A stretch of 64,000 nucleotides of DNA from an uncultured Lachnospiraceae bacterium (GTDB lineage Bacteria; Bacillota; Clostridia; Lachnospirales; Lachnospiraceae), in NCBI GenBank assembly GCA_949948715.1, contig CATLGW010000005.1, positions 21,951 to 85,950 on the forward strand. Direction: 5' to 3'. A program made the translations under genes and the position numbers. Below the pieces are notes generated by a model. The model worked only from the letters and a program-made list of their open reading frames with translations. It ran no database searches and was not told where the DNA came from. Below, one piece after another: positions 7,164-16,132 of the stretch (position 1 is the first letter of the stretch; every line of letters begins with the position of its first letter).

Positions 7164-8570
7164 ATGGCGGAATCAATGGCTGTGTCAAAATGTGGAAATG
7201 TGTTTCTGGAAAATGAAGCGGAGGCAAATAAATACGCTGCCAGATGTCTGACAGCCTGTGCCGCCGTGGGTGCGGCGGCGTGGCTGCTAAACATCCTGGG
7301 CATCTTTATTGTGCCGGGGATGATTATGAATATTGCCATGCCGGTAATGATTTTTTTCTATCTGTTTCCCACCCTTATCTGCAAGCTGACGGAGGGCAAG
7401 GGCAGATGGGTCAAATACGCGGTGCTGTTCTGCGGCACTGTGGGCGTTTTTATTCTCTCCGCCGCCATGCCCAAGCATGGGGTTCTGGCGTGGCTGCTGC
7501 CCCTGATGCTGAGCAGCCATTATTATTCCATCGGCTTCACCAGGCTTACCCTTGTGGTGTCCCAGCTTTTGTTATCCGCGTCGATTTACATAGGGATGTA
7601 TTTCGGGGAGTGGGATCAGATTCTTTTGAACGCCCCGTACTATGTCGGGGAGAGGGTGATAGACGGGAAGCTTCTTTTGGACAACACGCTGTTTATCATA
7701 GTGCCCCGGGCAGGTATCCTGCTGGGGCTCTCGGTAATCTGCACCACTCTGGCCAAGAGGACCCGGTCCCTCTTGGAAAAGCAGGCAAAGGACAGCGAGG
7801 AGCGCCAGCGCATCGAGACGGAGCTGGATGTGGCCAAGCGCATACAGGCGGATATGCTGCCCTGCATTTTCCCGGCCTTTCCGGGGCGGCAGGAGTTTGA
7901 AGTCTATGCCACCATGAATCCCGCCAAGGAGGTGGGAGGGGATTTCTATGATTTCTTTATGGTGGATGAAAGACATCTTGCCATCGTTGTGGCGGATGTG
8001 TCTGGCAAGGGGGTTCCCGCGGCCCTCTTTATGGTGATCGGGAAGACCCTCATCAAGGACCACACAAAGCCGGGAACCGGCCTGGGGGAGGTGTTTGCCG
8101 AGGTGAACGATCTGCTGTGCGAATCCAACAGCGAGGGACTGTTTATCACCGCCTTTGAGGGGGTTCTGGATTTGGTGACCGGGGAGTTTTCCTTTGTCAA
8201 CGCCGGGCATGAGATTCCCTTTATCTCCCGGGGCGGAATGGCCTATGAGCCCCACAAGATACGCCCGGGCTTCGTGCTGGCGGGAATGGAGGGCATGAAG
8301 TATGAGGTGGGACATTTCAGCCTGGAGCCCGGGGATAAGATTTTCCAGTATACCGACGGTGTGACGGAGGCCCAAAACAAAGGCGAAATGCTGTATGGGA
8401 TGGAGCGTCTGACCCGGGTGCTCTCGGCCTGCGGGGATAAGCCCCCGGCGAAGCTTCTGGCCGCCGTGAAGGAGGATATCGACGGGTTTGTGGGGGAGGC
8501 GCCCCAGTTTGACGATATCACCATGCTGTGTCTGGAGTACAGGGAGAGGATGGCCCCTGCAAAGGAATAG
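7164..8570 (+). CDS. Membrane PP2C-family serine phosphatase (SpoIIE/RsbU type)
   Basis: About 468 residues. Five or six hydrophobic segments occupy roughly the first 200 residues (for example LLNILGIFIVPGMIMNIAM and AILLGLSVICTTLA). A charged helical linker (RSLLEKQAKDSEERQRIETE) follows, then a PPM/SpoIIE phosphatase domain with AKEVGGDFYDFF, VVADVSGKGVPAALFM and the C-terminal FDDITMLCLE metal site. Such proteins dephosphorylate anti-anti-sigma factors or similar partners in response to membrane signals. The start at MAESMAVSK is chosen because GGGAG sits five bases upstream; an ATG four codons earlier is possible. The track ORF extends into nrdG out of frame. No partner kinase or anti-sigma antagonist gene is next to it. 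Confidence 0.88.
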   Translation: MAESMAVSKCGNVFLENEAEANKYAARCLTACAAVGAAAWLLNILGIFIVPGMIMNIAMPVMIFFYLFPTLICKLTEGKGRWVKYAVLFCGTVGVFILSAAMPKHGVLAWLLPLMLSSHYYSIGFTRLTLVVSQLLLSASIYIGMYFGEWDQILLNAPYYVGERVIDGKLLLDNTLFIIVPRAGILLGLSVICTTLAKRTRSLLEKQAKDSEERQRIETELDVAKRIQADMLPCIFPAFPGRQEFEVYATMNPAKEVGGDFYDFFMVDERHLAIVVADVSGKGVPAALFMVIGKTLIKDHTKPGTGLGEVFAEVNDLLCESNSEGLFITAFEGVLDLVTGEFSFVNAGHEIPFISRGGMAYEPHKIRPGFVLAGMEGMKYEVGHFSLEPGDKIFQYTDGVTEAQNKGEMLYGMERLTRVLSACGDKPPAKLLAAVKEDIDGFVGEAPQFDDITMLCLEYRERMAPAKE

Positions 8571-8575
8571 ATGTT

Positions 8576-8604
8576 TTGACAGGCCCTTTTTTGTGCGATA
8601 CAAT
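8576..8604 (+). promoter_or_regulatory. Sigma-A promoter of the restriction-modification locus
   Basis: Consensus TTGACA, 17-nt spacer, TACAAT, placed 32 bp upstream of the methylase start and just after the previous gene's stop. It would give a short leader and drive all four genes. Confidence 0.85.
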
Positions 8605-8635
8605 AGGGAAAGAAAACAACGGCAAGGGTGTGGAT

Positions 8636-10552
8636 ATGCGTTACCTGGGAAACAAGACAAAGCTGCTCCCCTTTATCGAGAGCGTGATGAAAAAATATCA
8701 TATCCAGGGTCAGGTGTTTGCGGATCTCTTTGCGGGCACGGGCTCCGTGGGGGATTTCTTTAAGGACAGGTATCATGTGGTGGCAAACGACTATATGCGT
8801 TTCTCCGGAGTGCTGTGCGCGGCGAAGCTTTGGAACAGGCGGCCCCCCGCCTTTACCAGGTTTAAGAGGCTGTATGGGTCGGAGCCCTTTTCCTGGCTGA
8901 ATGCCAGGGAGTACGGCCCCCGGGAGGATTTTTTTCTCTATGAGAACTACACGCCCCGGGGGGGACGGATGTATCTGACGGAGAAAAACGCGGCCAGGAT
9001 AGACGGGATGCGCCAGGACATTGAGGAATTTTACAGGGATAAGGATATAAAGGAGGAGGAATATGTGTTCCTTCTGGCCTCTCTACTGGAATCCGTGCTG
9101 AAGGTGTCCAACACCTCCGGCACCTACCAGGCTTATTTCAAGTTCTGGGAGCAGCGCTCCCTGAAGGACTTTGTGCTGGAGCCCCTGGAGATGAGGGAGG
9201 TGGCGGGCAGGGGATCCCTTAGGAGGGTCAACCGGATCTACAGCGAGGACTCCAACGCTCTGGTCCGCAGGATTTCCGGGGACATCGCCTACATAGACCC
9301 TCCCTACACCATCACCCAGTACGCCAATTCCTATCATCTTCTGGAGACCTTGGCCTGCAATGACAGGCCGGAGATCTTCGGGAAGACCGGGAGGCGCTCG
9401 TCCAGAGAGCTTTCGGGCTACTCCAATAAGCAGCAGGCCATCATAGAGTTTGAGGATCTGTTCCGGCAGCTTGACTTTGACCATGTGTTGGTGAGCTACA
9501 GCAATCAGTCCATTGTGCCCCTGGAGAAGCTGGTGGAGCTTGCCAGGCTTTTTGCCGTGGATCACGCGGTGTATGTGGAGACCAACGACTACAGGGAGTA
9601 TGCCACCAACAATTTGAGCGGCAAGGGGGCGGAGGAGGGACTGAAGGAGGCCTTGATCTATTTCAGAAAGGACCGCACCATTCACAAGTCCCCCCTAAAT
9701 TACTCCGGCAGCAAGGATAAGCTCCTGCCTCTGATCTATAAGCTTCTGCCCAAGCGGGTGAGTACCTTTGTGGACGCCATGGGGGGAGCCTTCAATGTGG
9801 GAGCCAATGTCCTTGCCACCGGGCGGGTGGTGTACAATGAATATAATCCTTACGTATACGGGATTGTGGATATGCTGGTGAACACTCCCAGGGAGGAACT
9901 CATCGGCCGGGTGGATCGTCTGGTGGCGGAGTACGGGCTTTGCAGGGAGAACAGGGAGGCCTACCTTGCGCTGCGGACGGCCTTCAATGAGAACAAGGCC
10001 CCCCTGTATCTGTTCACCCTTCAGATTCACGCCTTTCAGAATATGATTCGGTTCAACAGCCGGATGCAGATGAACACGCCTGTGGGCAACAATGAGTGGA
10101 ACGAGGGCACCAGGGACCGCATCCGGAATTTCCGGGTAAAGGCCCCGGAATATGAGATGCGCCTGGGTCCCTATGAGGAACTGCTGGAGGCGCTCCCGGA
10201 GGTTTTGGGACTTTCGGAAATCCCGGCGGATACGGTGTTTTATTTTGACCCTCCCTATTTTATCACCAACGCGGAGTACAACGACGGAAAACGGGGGCTG
10301 GAAGGATGGGACGCAGGTCAGGAGCGGGCGCTTTTGGACTTTTTGTCCGTACTCCATCAGCGGGGGTACCGCTTCCTGCTCTCCAATGTGCTGAAGCACA
10401 ACGGCAGGGAGCACGGGATGTTAAAGGAGTGGATTGCGGAAAACGGATTCCATGTGACCCAGATCGGCCGGACGGGCATCAAATATCCCCGGACGGAGGT
10501 GGTGGTGACCAATTACAGGCCTGTGGGAGCAAGAGAAGAGTTTCTGATTTGA
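8636..10552 (+). CDS. Fused two-domain adenine-N6 DNA methyltransferase (FokI-methylase-like, D12 class)
   Basis: A 638-residue protein with two complete D12/Dam-type methyltransferase modules in tandem. Module 1 begins MRYLGNKTKLLPFI, has the SAM motif DLFAGTG at about residues 31-36 and the catalytic DPPY at about 221. Module 2 begins NYSGSKDKLLPLI at about 357, has a modified SAM region (VDAMGGAFNVG) and DPPY at about 538. The layout and many block motifs recall M.FokI, in which each half methylates one strand of an asymmetric site. The start is the ATG right after the promoter; the longer track ORF begins inside the previous gene. It should protect host DNA from the McrBC-like genes downstream. 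Confidence 0.92.
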   Translation: MRYLGNKTKLLPFIESVMKKYHIQGQVFADLFAGTGSVGDFFKDRYHVVANDYMRFSGVLCAAKLWNRRPPAFTRFKRLYGSEPFSWLNAREYGPREDFFLYENYTPRGGRMYLTEKNAARIDGMRQDIEEFYRDKDIKEEEYVFLLASLLESVLKVSNTSGTYQAYFKFWEQRSLKDFVLEPLEMREVAGRGSLRRVNRIYSEDSNALVRRISGDIAYIDPPYTITQYANSYHLLETLACNDRPEIFGKTGRRSSRELSGYSNKQQAIIEFEDLFRQLDFDHVLVSYSNQSIVPLEKLVELARLFAVDHAVYVETNDYREYATNNLSGKGAEEGLKEALIYFRKDRTIHKSPLNYSGSKDKLLPLIYKLLPKRVSTFVDAMGGAFNVGANVLATGRVVYNEYNPYVYGIVDMLVNTPREELIGRVDRLVAEYGLCRENREAYLALRTAFNENKAPLYLFTLQIHAFQNMIRFNSRMQMNTPVGNNEWNEGTRDRIRNFRVKAPEYEMRLGPYEELLEALPEVLGLSEIPADTVFYFDPPYFITNAEYNDGKRGLEGWDAGQERALLDFLSVLHQRGYRFLLSNVLKHNGREHGMLKEWIAENGFHVTQIGRTGIKYPRTEVVVTNYRPVGAREEFLI

Positions 10553-10583
10553 GATTCCGCGAAGCGGAAGTCTGGAGGGGAAA

Positions 10584-11570
10584 ATGAAGCTGATGCTGGA
10601 CAATCGGAGGGATAACGGGTATCCGTCCGTCTTTGAGAAGGCGGATGTGACGCTGCCTGCGGGGGAGGACAGGAGGGCGTGGTTTGAGGAGCGGATTCTG
10701 GCGGCTCTCAACAGGTACAATCCCAGGCTGCAGGTGACGGAGGTGGTTTACGGGGATATCAGGGCTCGCTTTCCCTCCGCCAGGGCGGGCATCACCTCCG
10801 GCGTGATTTACCAGGAGCGGGAAATTGCGTTTGAGGAGATGGAAAATTACCGGATCAGGGGCTATGCCTCCTGGGTCGAGGGCGGCTCCTTTATAGCCGG
10901 GCGGATCAGGGCCTATGTCTATATGCCGCTGCCGGCAGTACAGGGAAAGAGCGAGGGCAGAAACACCCTGGTGGCTCAGACCTTGTTTCCCACGCTCATC
11001 GACTATATGGGGGAATATCTGGATTCCCCCGGCTATGAGCCCGCCAATCATCCTGTCTTTTTTGTAAATGTCAGAACGCAGGAGATCTCTGCCTCCAGCA
11101 CCAGGAAGGATTTGGCCTCTCTGGCTCTGGTGGGGATTCGCTATGTCGACGTTTTTGGGGAGGAGCGCAGGAGGCCTCTTTACTTAGAAGAAGTGCCCGG
11201 GGAGCTGAGGGAATTTCTGATGCAGTATGACGAGAGATTTCAGGCAAACTATGACCAGGGGGCAGAGCGTTATGAGAATCCGTATCTGCGCATCTTCTTT
11301 AGAGAAAAAAGGCTTATAATCAAAAGCGACGCAGCGGTGGAGAAGCTGGTCTTTAAGGAAGGGCTGTATGATTTCGGCGGCAGCGGGGAGAAATTCTATT
11401 GGATGAATATCTATCCCATGGCCATAGCGGCCTATGAGCAGGGATATCAGGTGGATATCACGGCCTACAGGGAGTTTGTGGAATATTATGAGGCGCGGTT
11501 TTCGCCCTACAGTGAGAAGATGGCAAGGTGCAGGACGCTGCTTCTCTACTTTGAGAAATATATGGTGTGA
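10584..11570 (+). CDS. Unknown protein of the restriction locus
   Basis: A 328-residue soluble protein not recognised as a known family. It lies 31 bp after the methylase and about 100 bp before the McrB-like gene, with a strong GGAGGGG ribosome site, so it belongs to the operon. It has no signal peptide, membrane segment or obvious nucleotide-binding loop. The middle (SGVIYQEREIAFEEMENYRI, then NHPVFFVNVRTQEISASSTR) looks like alternating beta/alpha structure and the C terminus is Tyr-rich and helical. The AAA+ partner lacks an N-terminal DNA-binding domain, so this protein could supply target recognition. That is inference only. Confidence 0.75.
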   Translation: MKLMLDNRRDNGYPSVFEKADVTLPAGEDRRAWFEERILAALNRYNPRLQVTEVVYGDIRARFPSARAGITSGVIYQEREIAFEEMENYRIRGYASWVEGGSFIAGRIRAYVYMPLPAVQGKSEGRNTLVAQTLFPTLIDYMGEYLDSPGYEPANHPVFFVNVRTQEISASSTRKDLASLALVGIRYVDVFGEERRRPLYLEEVPGELREFLMQYDERFQANYDQGAERYENPYLRIFFREKRLIIKSDAAVEKLVFKEGLYDFGGSGEKFYWMNIYPMAIAAYEQGYQVDITAYREFVEYYEARFSPYSEKMARCRTLLLYFEKYMV

Positions 11571-11669
11571 GGGAAGCCGGAAGGCGAACAAATCATTGCG
11601 CATATGATTTTTACAAGAGCCGGAGCATGGATACCGGAATGCAGGCTGCAGATAAAGGAGAGTGTGGAT

Positions 11670-12668
11670 ATGCACGAACAGAAAATTTATTTCGGAGCCC
11701 CCGGCACGGGGAAGAGCCATCTGATTCGGGAAAGATTACAAGGCATGAGAGGGGACAAAATTTTTCGGGTGACCATTCACCCGGAGTACGCCTACTCTGA
11801 CTTTGTGGGACAGCTTCTGCCGGAGAACAGGCGGGAGGGCGGCGTGCACTTCCCCTTCCGCCCGGGTCCCTTTACGGAGGCCCTGGCGGAGGCTTTCGCC
11901 GATTTCGCCCAGGATGTGTGCCTGGTGCTGGAGGAGCTCTCCCGGGGAAATGTGTCGGCTATCTTCGGCGATATCTTTCAGTTGTTAGACAGGGACGGGC
12001 ATTTTAGGAGCAAATACCCCGTGAGGAACAAGAATGTCGCCGACCGGATACCGGAGCTATCCACCGACGAGATTTGGCTGCCTTCCAATCTGAGCATCCT
12101 GTGCACCGTGAACATGAACGACCAGAACGTGTTTCCCATGGACACGGCTTTCAAGAGGCGTTTTGACTGGGAGTATGTGTCCGCGGAGCCGGCCAGGAAT
12201 CCGGAAACGGGGGAGGTTTTGGCGAGGCTCAATAACCCCGGGATTTCGGTGGCGGTGGACGGGGAGAGGGAGAATGACCTGGAAACCACCTGGCAGTCCT
12301 TCTATATGGCCCTGAACCGCTTTATCACCGACAGGAGAGAGGGGCTGGGCCGCAGCGAGGACAAGCAGGTGGGGCAGTTTTTCATTGACTTTGGGGACAG
12401 CCTTACGAAAAGCTCCCACTCTCATGACCCGCAGGAGACGCAGGGGGCAAAACAACGGGTGGACGAGCTGATCCGCAATAAGCTCCTTTTGTATCTGTGG
12501 CAGGATGTGCAGGGAAACTCCGCCTTTCAGGGCAGGGCCAGGCTGTTTGACGATTCCGTGAACAGCTATGATGATCTGTACGGCAGGTACGGCCGGGAGA
12601 GGGTCTTTGGGGAGGTTTTCCTGGAGCGATTTCTCAGGCCCCAGAGGGAGCGGTATCCCTATGTCTGA
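11670..12668 (+). CDS. McrB-like AAA+ GTPase/ATPase motor of a restriction complex
   Basis: A 332-residue AAA+ protein of the McrB clade. Walker A (GAPGTGKS) is at residues 9-16, a Walker B-like segment reads VCLVLEELSRGN, the McrB-type signature is TVNMNDQNVFPMDTAF and the arginine-finger region is KRRFDW. Walker B carries Glu in place of the first acidic Asp. The start MHEQKIYFG follows AAAGGAG; the 22 extra residues of the track ORF are not family-like. The protein begins almost at Walker A, so unlike E. coli McrB it has no N-terminal modified-DNA-binding domain. It should form a ring that powers the McrC-like nuclease downstream. Confidence 0.9.
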   Translation: MHEQKIYFGAPGTGKSHLIRERLQGMRGDKIFRVTIHPEYAYSDFVGQLLPENRREGGVHFPFRPGPFTEALAEAFADFAQDVCLVLEELSRGNVSAIFGDIFQLLDRDGHFRSKYPVRNKNVADRIPELSTDEIWLPSNLSILCTVNMNDQNVFPMDTAFKRRFDWEYVSAEPARNPETGEVLARLNNPGISVAVDGERENDLETTWQSFYMALNRFITDRREGLGRSEDKQVGQFFIDFGDSLTKSSHSHDPQETQGAKQRVDELIRNKLLLYLWQDVQGNSAFQGRARLFDDSVNSYDDLYGRYGRERVFGEVFLERFLRPQRERYPYV

Positions 12669-12765
12669 GAAGGGGTGCGGGAGAGGTTTTTATTCTGCAG
12701 GCTTTGCGCCGTGCAAGGCCTGAACCGTCGGCCGCTTTCAAAGGGCAGCGGCAGGGAGGATAGAG

Positions 12766-14092
12766 ATGATCATTGTCTGGGCCAACGACGGACAGCCCTG
12801 TGAAAAGAGAAGAATAGAGGAATTGGGATTTTCCATAAATCCTGCCAGGGATTTGAGAAGCGGACGCCCGGGGGAGATTTCTGTTTGGGGGGGAGGTCTT
12901 TGTCGGGGGAAGCGATTCCGGCCGGGAGCTTTCGGCTCCGGGGGATACCGCGGCATTGCAGGTTCGGGAGAACGCTTCCTGTGAGGTCTACGATTTTGTG
13001 GGTTTTCTCACCAATGAGGACAATGATTTGATGGCGGTGTTTCCCAAGCATTTTGCGGTGCAGAATCCGGAGGCGGACGCGGCCCTTTTATTCCGTGTGA
13101 TCAACCGGCACCGGCAGCGCAGACCGGATTGCTACATAGGGGAGAGGTACGGGGAGGCCTTTTCCTCCGACTATCCCTTTGCGGCCTTTTTCGGCATCTA
13201 TGAATATTACAGCAGATTCGGGCTGTATGTGCAAAGCAGGCAGTTTGTGAAGCCGGGCACGGGGGGAAGGGTAAGCTGGCGGGATACCCTGAGGCTGGCG
13301 GGAATATATCTGTCGGGGGAAGAGCCGGTCCTTTACCCCTTGTACCACAGGACAAAATACGTGTTCTCCGATTTCCTGACGGAGTGCATGATCTTTGCCA
13401 TCGACTATACCCTGGAGAAGTTCGGGTGTTTTCTGGGGCTGCCCCGGACGGGGAGGGCGTTTCCCGAGACGGATTTTCTAAGTGAGAGGGAAGCCGTGAC
13501 GGAGACGCTGATACGCCTGAGAGAGGGGGAGTTTCGGGATGAGCAGCGGGGGCTTTTTGATCACTTGATCGCCTATTTTTCCTCGATTCGGGAGGGAGGC
13601 GGCTTCTATTTCAAATTCTACGGTTTTTCTTCCGTGTGGGAGGATATGGTGCGGGAATATCTCAACCGGAATTTCAGCAGGGCTACGGAACAGGGGATGG
13701 TCTTTGACAGAAGGAGGGCGGCGGGGCTTACCTTTGAGAAGACGGCCTTTTGTGTAAATCTGGCGGCGCCGGGTCAGAGGATAGAGCCGGACGCTTACGC
13801 CGTGTGGGGGGAGGAACAGTATATCCTGGACGCCAAGTATTACACGGCAGTGGGCGGACTGGATTACAAGCAGACGGTATACCATATGTTCCTGTGCGGT
13901 ATGAAAAGGGGAGCGGATGGTGAAAATCCGCTCTTTCGAAGGACGCACACGGCCCTGGTACTGCCGGGTAGGAAGCGGGAAAGCAGGCTGCATTTAAAAC
14001 CGGATCCCCGCTTCGGCAGGGGCCTGGAGGGCGTGAGGATATGGGAGGAATACCTGGATATCCGGGAGGTAATGGAGGACTACGACAGATAG
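12766..14092 (+). pseudogene. LlaJI/McrC-like restriction nuclease subunit, frameshifted at a G7 tract
   Basis: The main reading frame (product from about 12857 to the stop) matches the LlaJI-type McrC family, with a C-terminal PD-(D/E)XK nuclease core: IEPDAYAVWG, then ILDAKYY. The natural start is the ATG at 12766, which has an excellent GGGAGGA site. That frame (MIIVWANDGQPCEKRR...) runs into a run of seven G at 12887-12893 and then loses homology, while the nuclease frame opens after a stop at 12854. Deleting one G would join them into one protein of about 441 residues reading ISVWGGEVFVGG across the join. The gene is either off by slipped-strand change, a sequencing error, or restarted at TTG 12956. 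Confidence 0.85.
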
Positions 14093-14127
14093 CCCCGGGC
14101 AAAAAGCGGGGTTCATTGGCGAACGAA

Positions 14128-15549
14128 TCACCGGGTCGTTCCCGGAGGCAGCATGGCGCACAGGGCCTGGTAGATTTCCAGGGTGGCCTCCTCGGTGTAG
14201 CCGCTGAAATAGTAGACATTGCTTTCCGTCTCAATCCGCAGGAAGGCCTCGGCCATGGGATTTAAGCATTTTTCCACTCTGCCCTCGGCGCTGTTTCGGA
14301 AGGTTCCCTTCTCCAGGGTGCTCATGTTGGTGCCGTGGACCTTGGAGCCCTTGGGCAGCTCCGTGCAGAGAGCAGCCGAGAGGATGGAGTCCAAGGGGAC
14401 GGCGTACTCCGTGTTCAGATGCTCCGCCACCAGCGTCTCTCCCTGCAGGGTCAGGTTTAGGGGGGTAAATTCCTCCAGAAGGAGCCATACGCAGGACAGG
14501 GGGATGGCCAAGAGCGCCAGGACGGTGAGGGCGCTGAAGGTCTTGCCTATGGGGGTGGCCATATTCACGGTGGTTCCCAGGCCCACTCTTTTCTCCACTA
14601 TGGCGCGGCGGTCCCCGGGGTTGTAGTACAATATGCCGCCGATCCAGCCTTTTTCCTCCTGTTCCTCCAGAAGCGGGTCCCGTTTATCCGCGTACAGCCG
14701 CTTCAGCTTTTCCTTCCTGGCTCCCAGGAGGCAGGTAAAGGCCAGGGAGATGAGACAGAGAGTAATGCTTCCCAGCATACAGAGCCAGAAGCCGGTCCGG
14801 TCCGAGGGATGGGGACGCAGGAAATAGAACAGCAGGACGGCTGTGAACCCGGTCATGAGGCAGCAGTTTGCCAGCCAGAACCTTTTCCAGAGCTTCTTGT
14901 TGGCCCGGGAGAAGTTTACGTTCACATCGCTGTCCCTGCTGATGACCTGGGCTTTCATGCGGTCCGTCCACAGGGCGCAGCCCATAAGAAACAGATTGAA
15001 AGCGGCGTAGACCGCGATGATTACCCCGTAGGACCAGAGTCTCTGTCCGTGGAGGCAAAGGAGCGCGCAGGCGGCCAGGCCCAGATTCAGGGCGGCCAGG
15101 GGCAAAAGCTCTCCGGGGCGCAGGGTGCGTATATGGCCCGCCTCCCGGATCTCGTAAAAGCTGGGGGTCTCGCATTCCGAAGGGACGGCCCGGGACTGCT
15201 TGATTGCCTTCACCCGGTTAAAACTCTGGGCGTAGGGCAGACAGCACACCCCGATCAGGGCCAGGGTCCAGATCATCCAGACGGTGAGGGAGACGGAGGT
15301 ATAGGGGATGAGCGGGGTGGCCAGGGGGATCAGGGCCATGACTGCCAGAATCCGCTTCATTTTCTTTTTGTAGGTCTGAATGATTTCTTCTTTCTCCTGG
15401 TCGGTGAGCCATTCCCGGGAGATCCGGATTCCGAACAGAGAACCCTTCTGCTCTTCCAGGGCGGCCATCTGGAAGAAATACAGGATGGGGAGCACGGGGT
15501 ACAGCCCCACGAACATAATGACGGTCAGTATGATATTTGTTTCTTGCAT
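14128..15549 (-). CDS. Multi-spanning membrane protein with DUF5808 and a PH-like C-terminal domain
   Basis: A 473-residue integral membrane protein. Paired hydrophobic helices occur near residues 8-28, 67-105, 150-195 and 230-280. The DUF5808 signature GWIGGILYYNPGDRRAIVEKR is at about 310-335. Two further hydrophobic helices follow, then a soluble beta-rich C-terminal domain of bacterial PH type (about 370-473). It lies 25 bp after the GntR regulator on the same strand, a common pairing of YtrA-type repressors with DUF1648/DUF5808 membrane proteins. The molecular role is unknown. Expression is probably set by that repressor. Confidence 0.8.
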   Translation of the reverse strand: MQETNIILTVIMFVGLYPVLPILYFFQMAALEEQKGSLFGIRISREWLTDQEKEEIIQTYKKKMKRILAVMALIPLATPLIPYTSVSLTVWMIWTLALIGVCCLPYAQSFNRVKAIKQSRAVPSECETPSFYEIREAGHIRTLRPGELLPLAALNLGLAACALLCLHGQRLWSYGVIIAVYAAFNLFLMGCALWTDRMKAQVISRDSDVNVNFSRANKKLWKRFWLANCCLMTGFTAVLLFYFLRPHPSDRTGFWLCMLGSITLCLISLAFTCLLGARKEKLKRLYADKRDPLLEEQEEKGWIGGILYYNPGDRRAIVEKRVGLGTTVNMATPIGKTFSALTVLALLAIPLSCVWLLLEEFTPLNLTLQGETLVAEHLNTEYAVPLDSILSAALCTELPKGSKVHGTNMSTLEKGTFRNSAEGRVEKCLNPMAEAFLRIETESNVYYFSGYTEEATLEIYQALCAMLPPGTTR

Positions 15550-15574
15550 TGTGACTCCTTTCTGCGGTCCGGGG

Positions 15575-15943
15575 CTATGGGTAGAGCTCTCTGCAGAGAC
15601 TTGCGAATTCTTCCCCGGTCATTCCGCTTACCTTGGCTTCCGAAATAATCTGCTTTAAGAGCTCCCTGCTCTGGGCGGAAAGCCCCCTGACCTGGGAGAA
15701 ATCCTCCCGCACTCGGGCGCCGTTTCGCCTGTCCGCCAGAATGTAGCCCTCCTGCTTCAGGGCCTGGTAGGCCTTGCTGACGGTCATGGCGTTGATGCCG
15801 ATCTCGTCCGCCAGGGCCCGAACCGTGGGCAGCGGCTCGCCGGGACTTAAGCTTCCGTCCGAGATGCCCTGTATGATTTGATTGCGTATCTGTTGATAGA
15901 TGGGAATGTCCGAGGACTCCCGAATTGCGATGATCAAAGGCAT
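15575..15943 (-). CDS. GntR-family (YtrA subfamily) transcriptional repressor
   Basis: A 122-residue regulator with the winged-helix GntR domain (SDIPIYQQIRNQIIQGI ... LPTVRALADEIGINAMTVSKAY) and only a short helical tail, as in YtrA members. The ATG at 15943 has AGGAGG only one base away. A TTG two codons later (protein MIIAIRESSDIP...) would be ideally spaced and matches the usual family N terminus, so it may be the real start. The upstream 19-bp inverted repeat is the likely autoregulatory operator. The long ORF in the track is a shadow of the divergent GH13 gene. Confidence 0.93.
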   Translation of the reverse strand: MPLIIAIRESSDIPIYQQIRNQIIQGISDGSLSPGEPLPTVRALADEIGINAMTVSKAYQALKQEGYILADRRNGARVREDFSQVRGLSAQSRELLKQIISEAKVSGMTGEEFASLCRELYP

Positions 15944-15970
15944 TCCTCCTCTCTGTGCCGGTAACGGCGC

Positions 15971-16015
15971 TTTTGTATTATTTGTATTAATTAGAATAAT
16001 ACAAATAATACAAAA
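15971..16015. promoter_or_regulatory. Probable GntR/YtrA operator: perfect 19-bp inverted repeat
   Basis: TTTTGTATTATTTGTATTA and its exact complement are separated by 7 nt. Each arm also contains a direct repeat of TTGTATTA, so the whole site holds four copies of the same octamer. It lies about 30 bp upstream of the GntR gene and about 40 bp from the divergent GH13 promoter. Confidence 0.8.
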
Positions 16016-16037
16016 TGTCAAGGGGGAAAGGAACGGA

Positions 16038-16065
16038 TTGTATTTTCGACGGTTGATGATATAAT
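16038..16065 (+). promoter_or_regulatory. Promoter of the GH13 isomaltase gene
   Basis: TTGTAT, a 16-nt spacer and a perfect TATAAT. Transcription would start near 16072, leaving a leader of about 60 nt. Confidence 0.6.
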
Positions 16066-16132
16066 GAGAGGAAGAGCGGAGCTCATCGGCACAGGGGCGA
16101 ATGCGGAATATAAAAAGGAGGAATAGGTTCAC

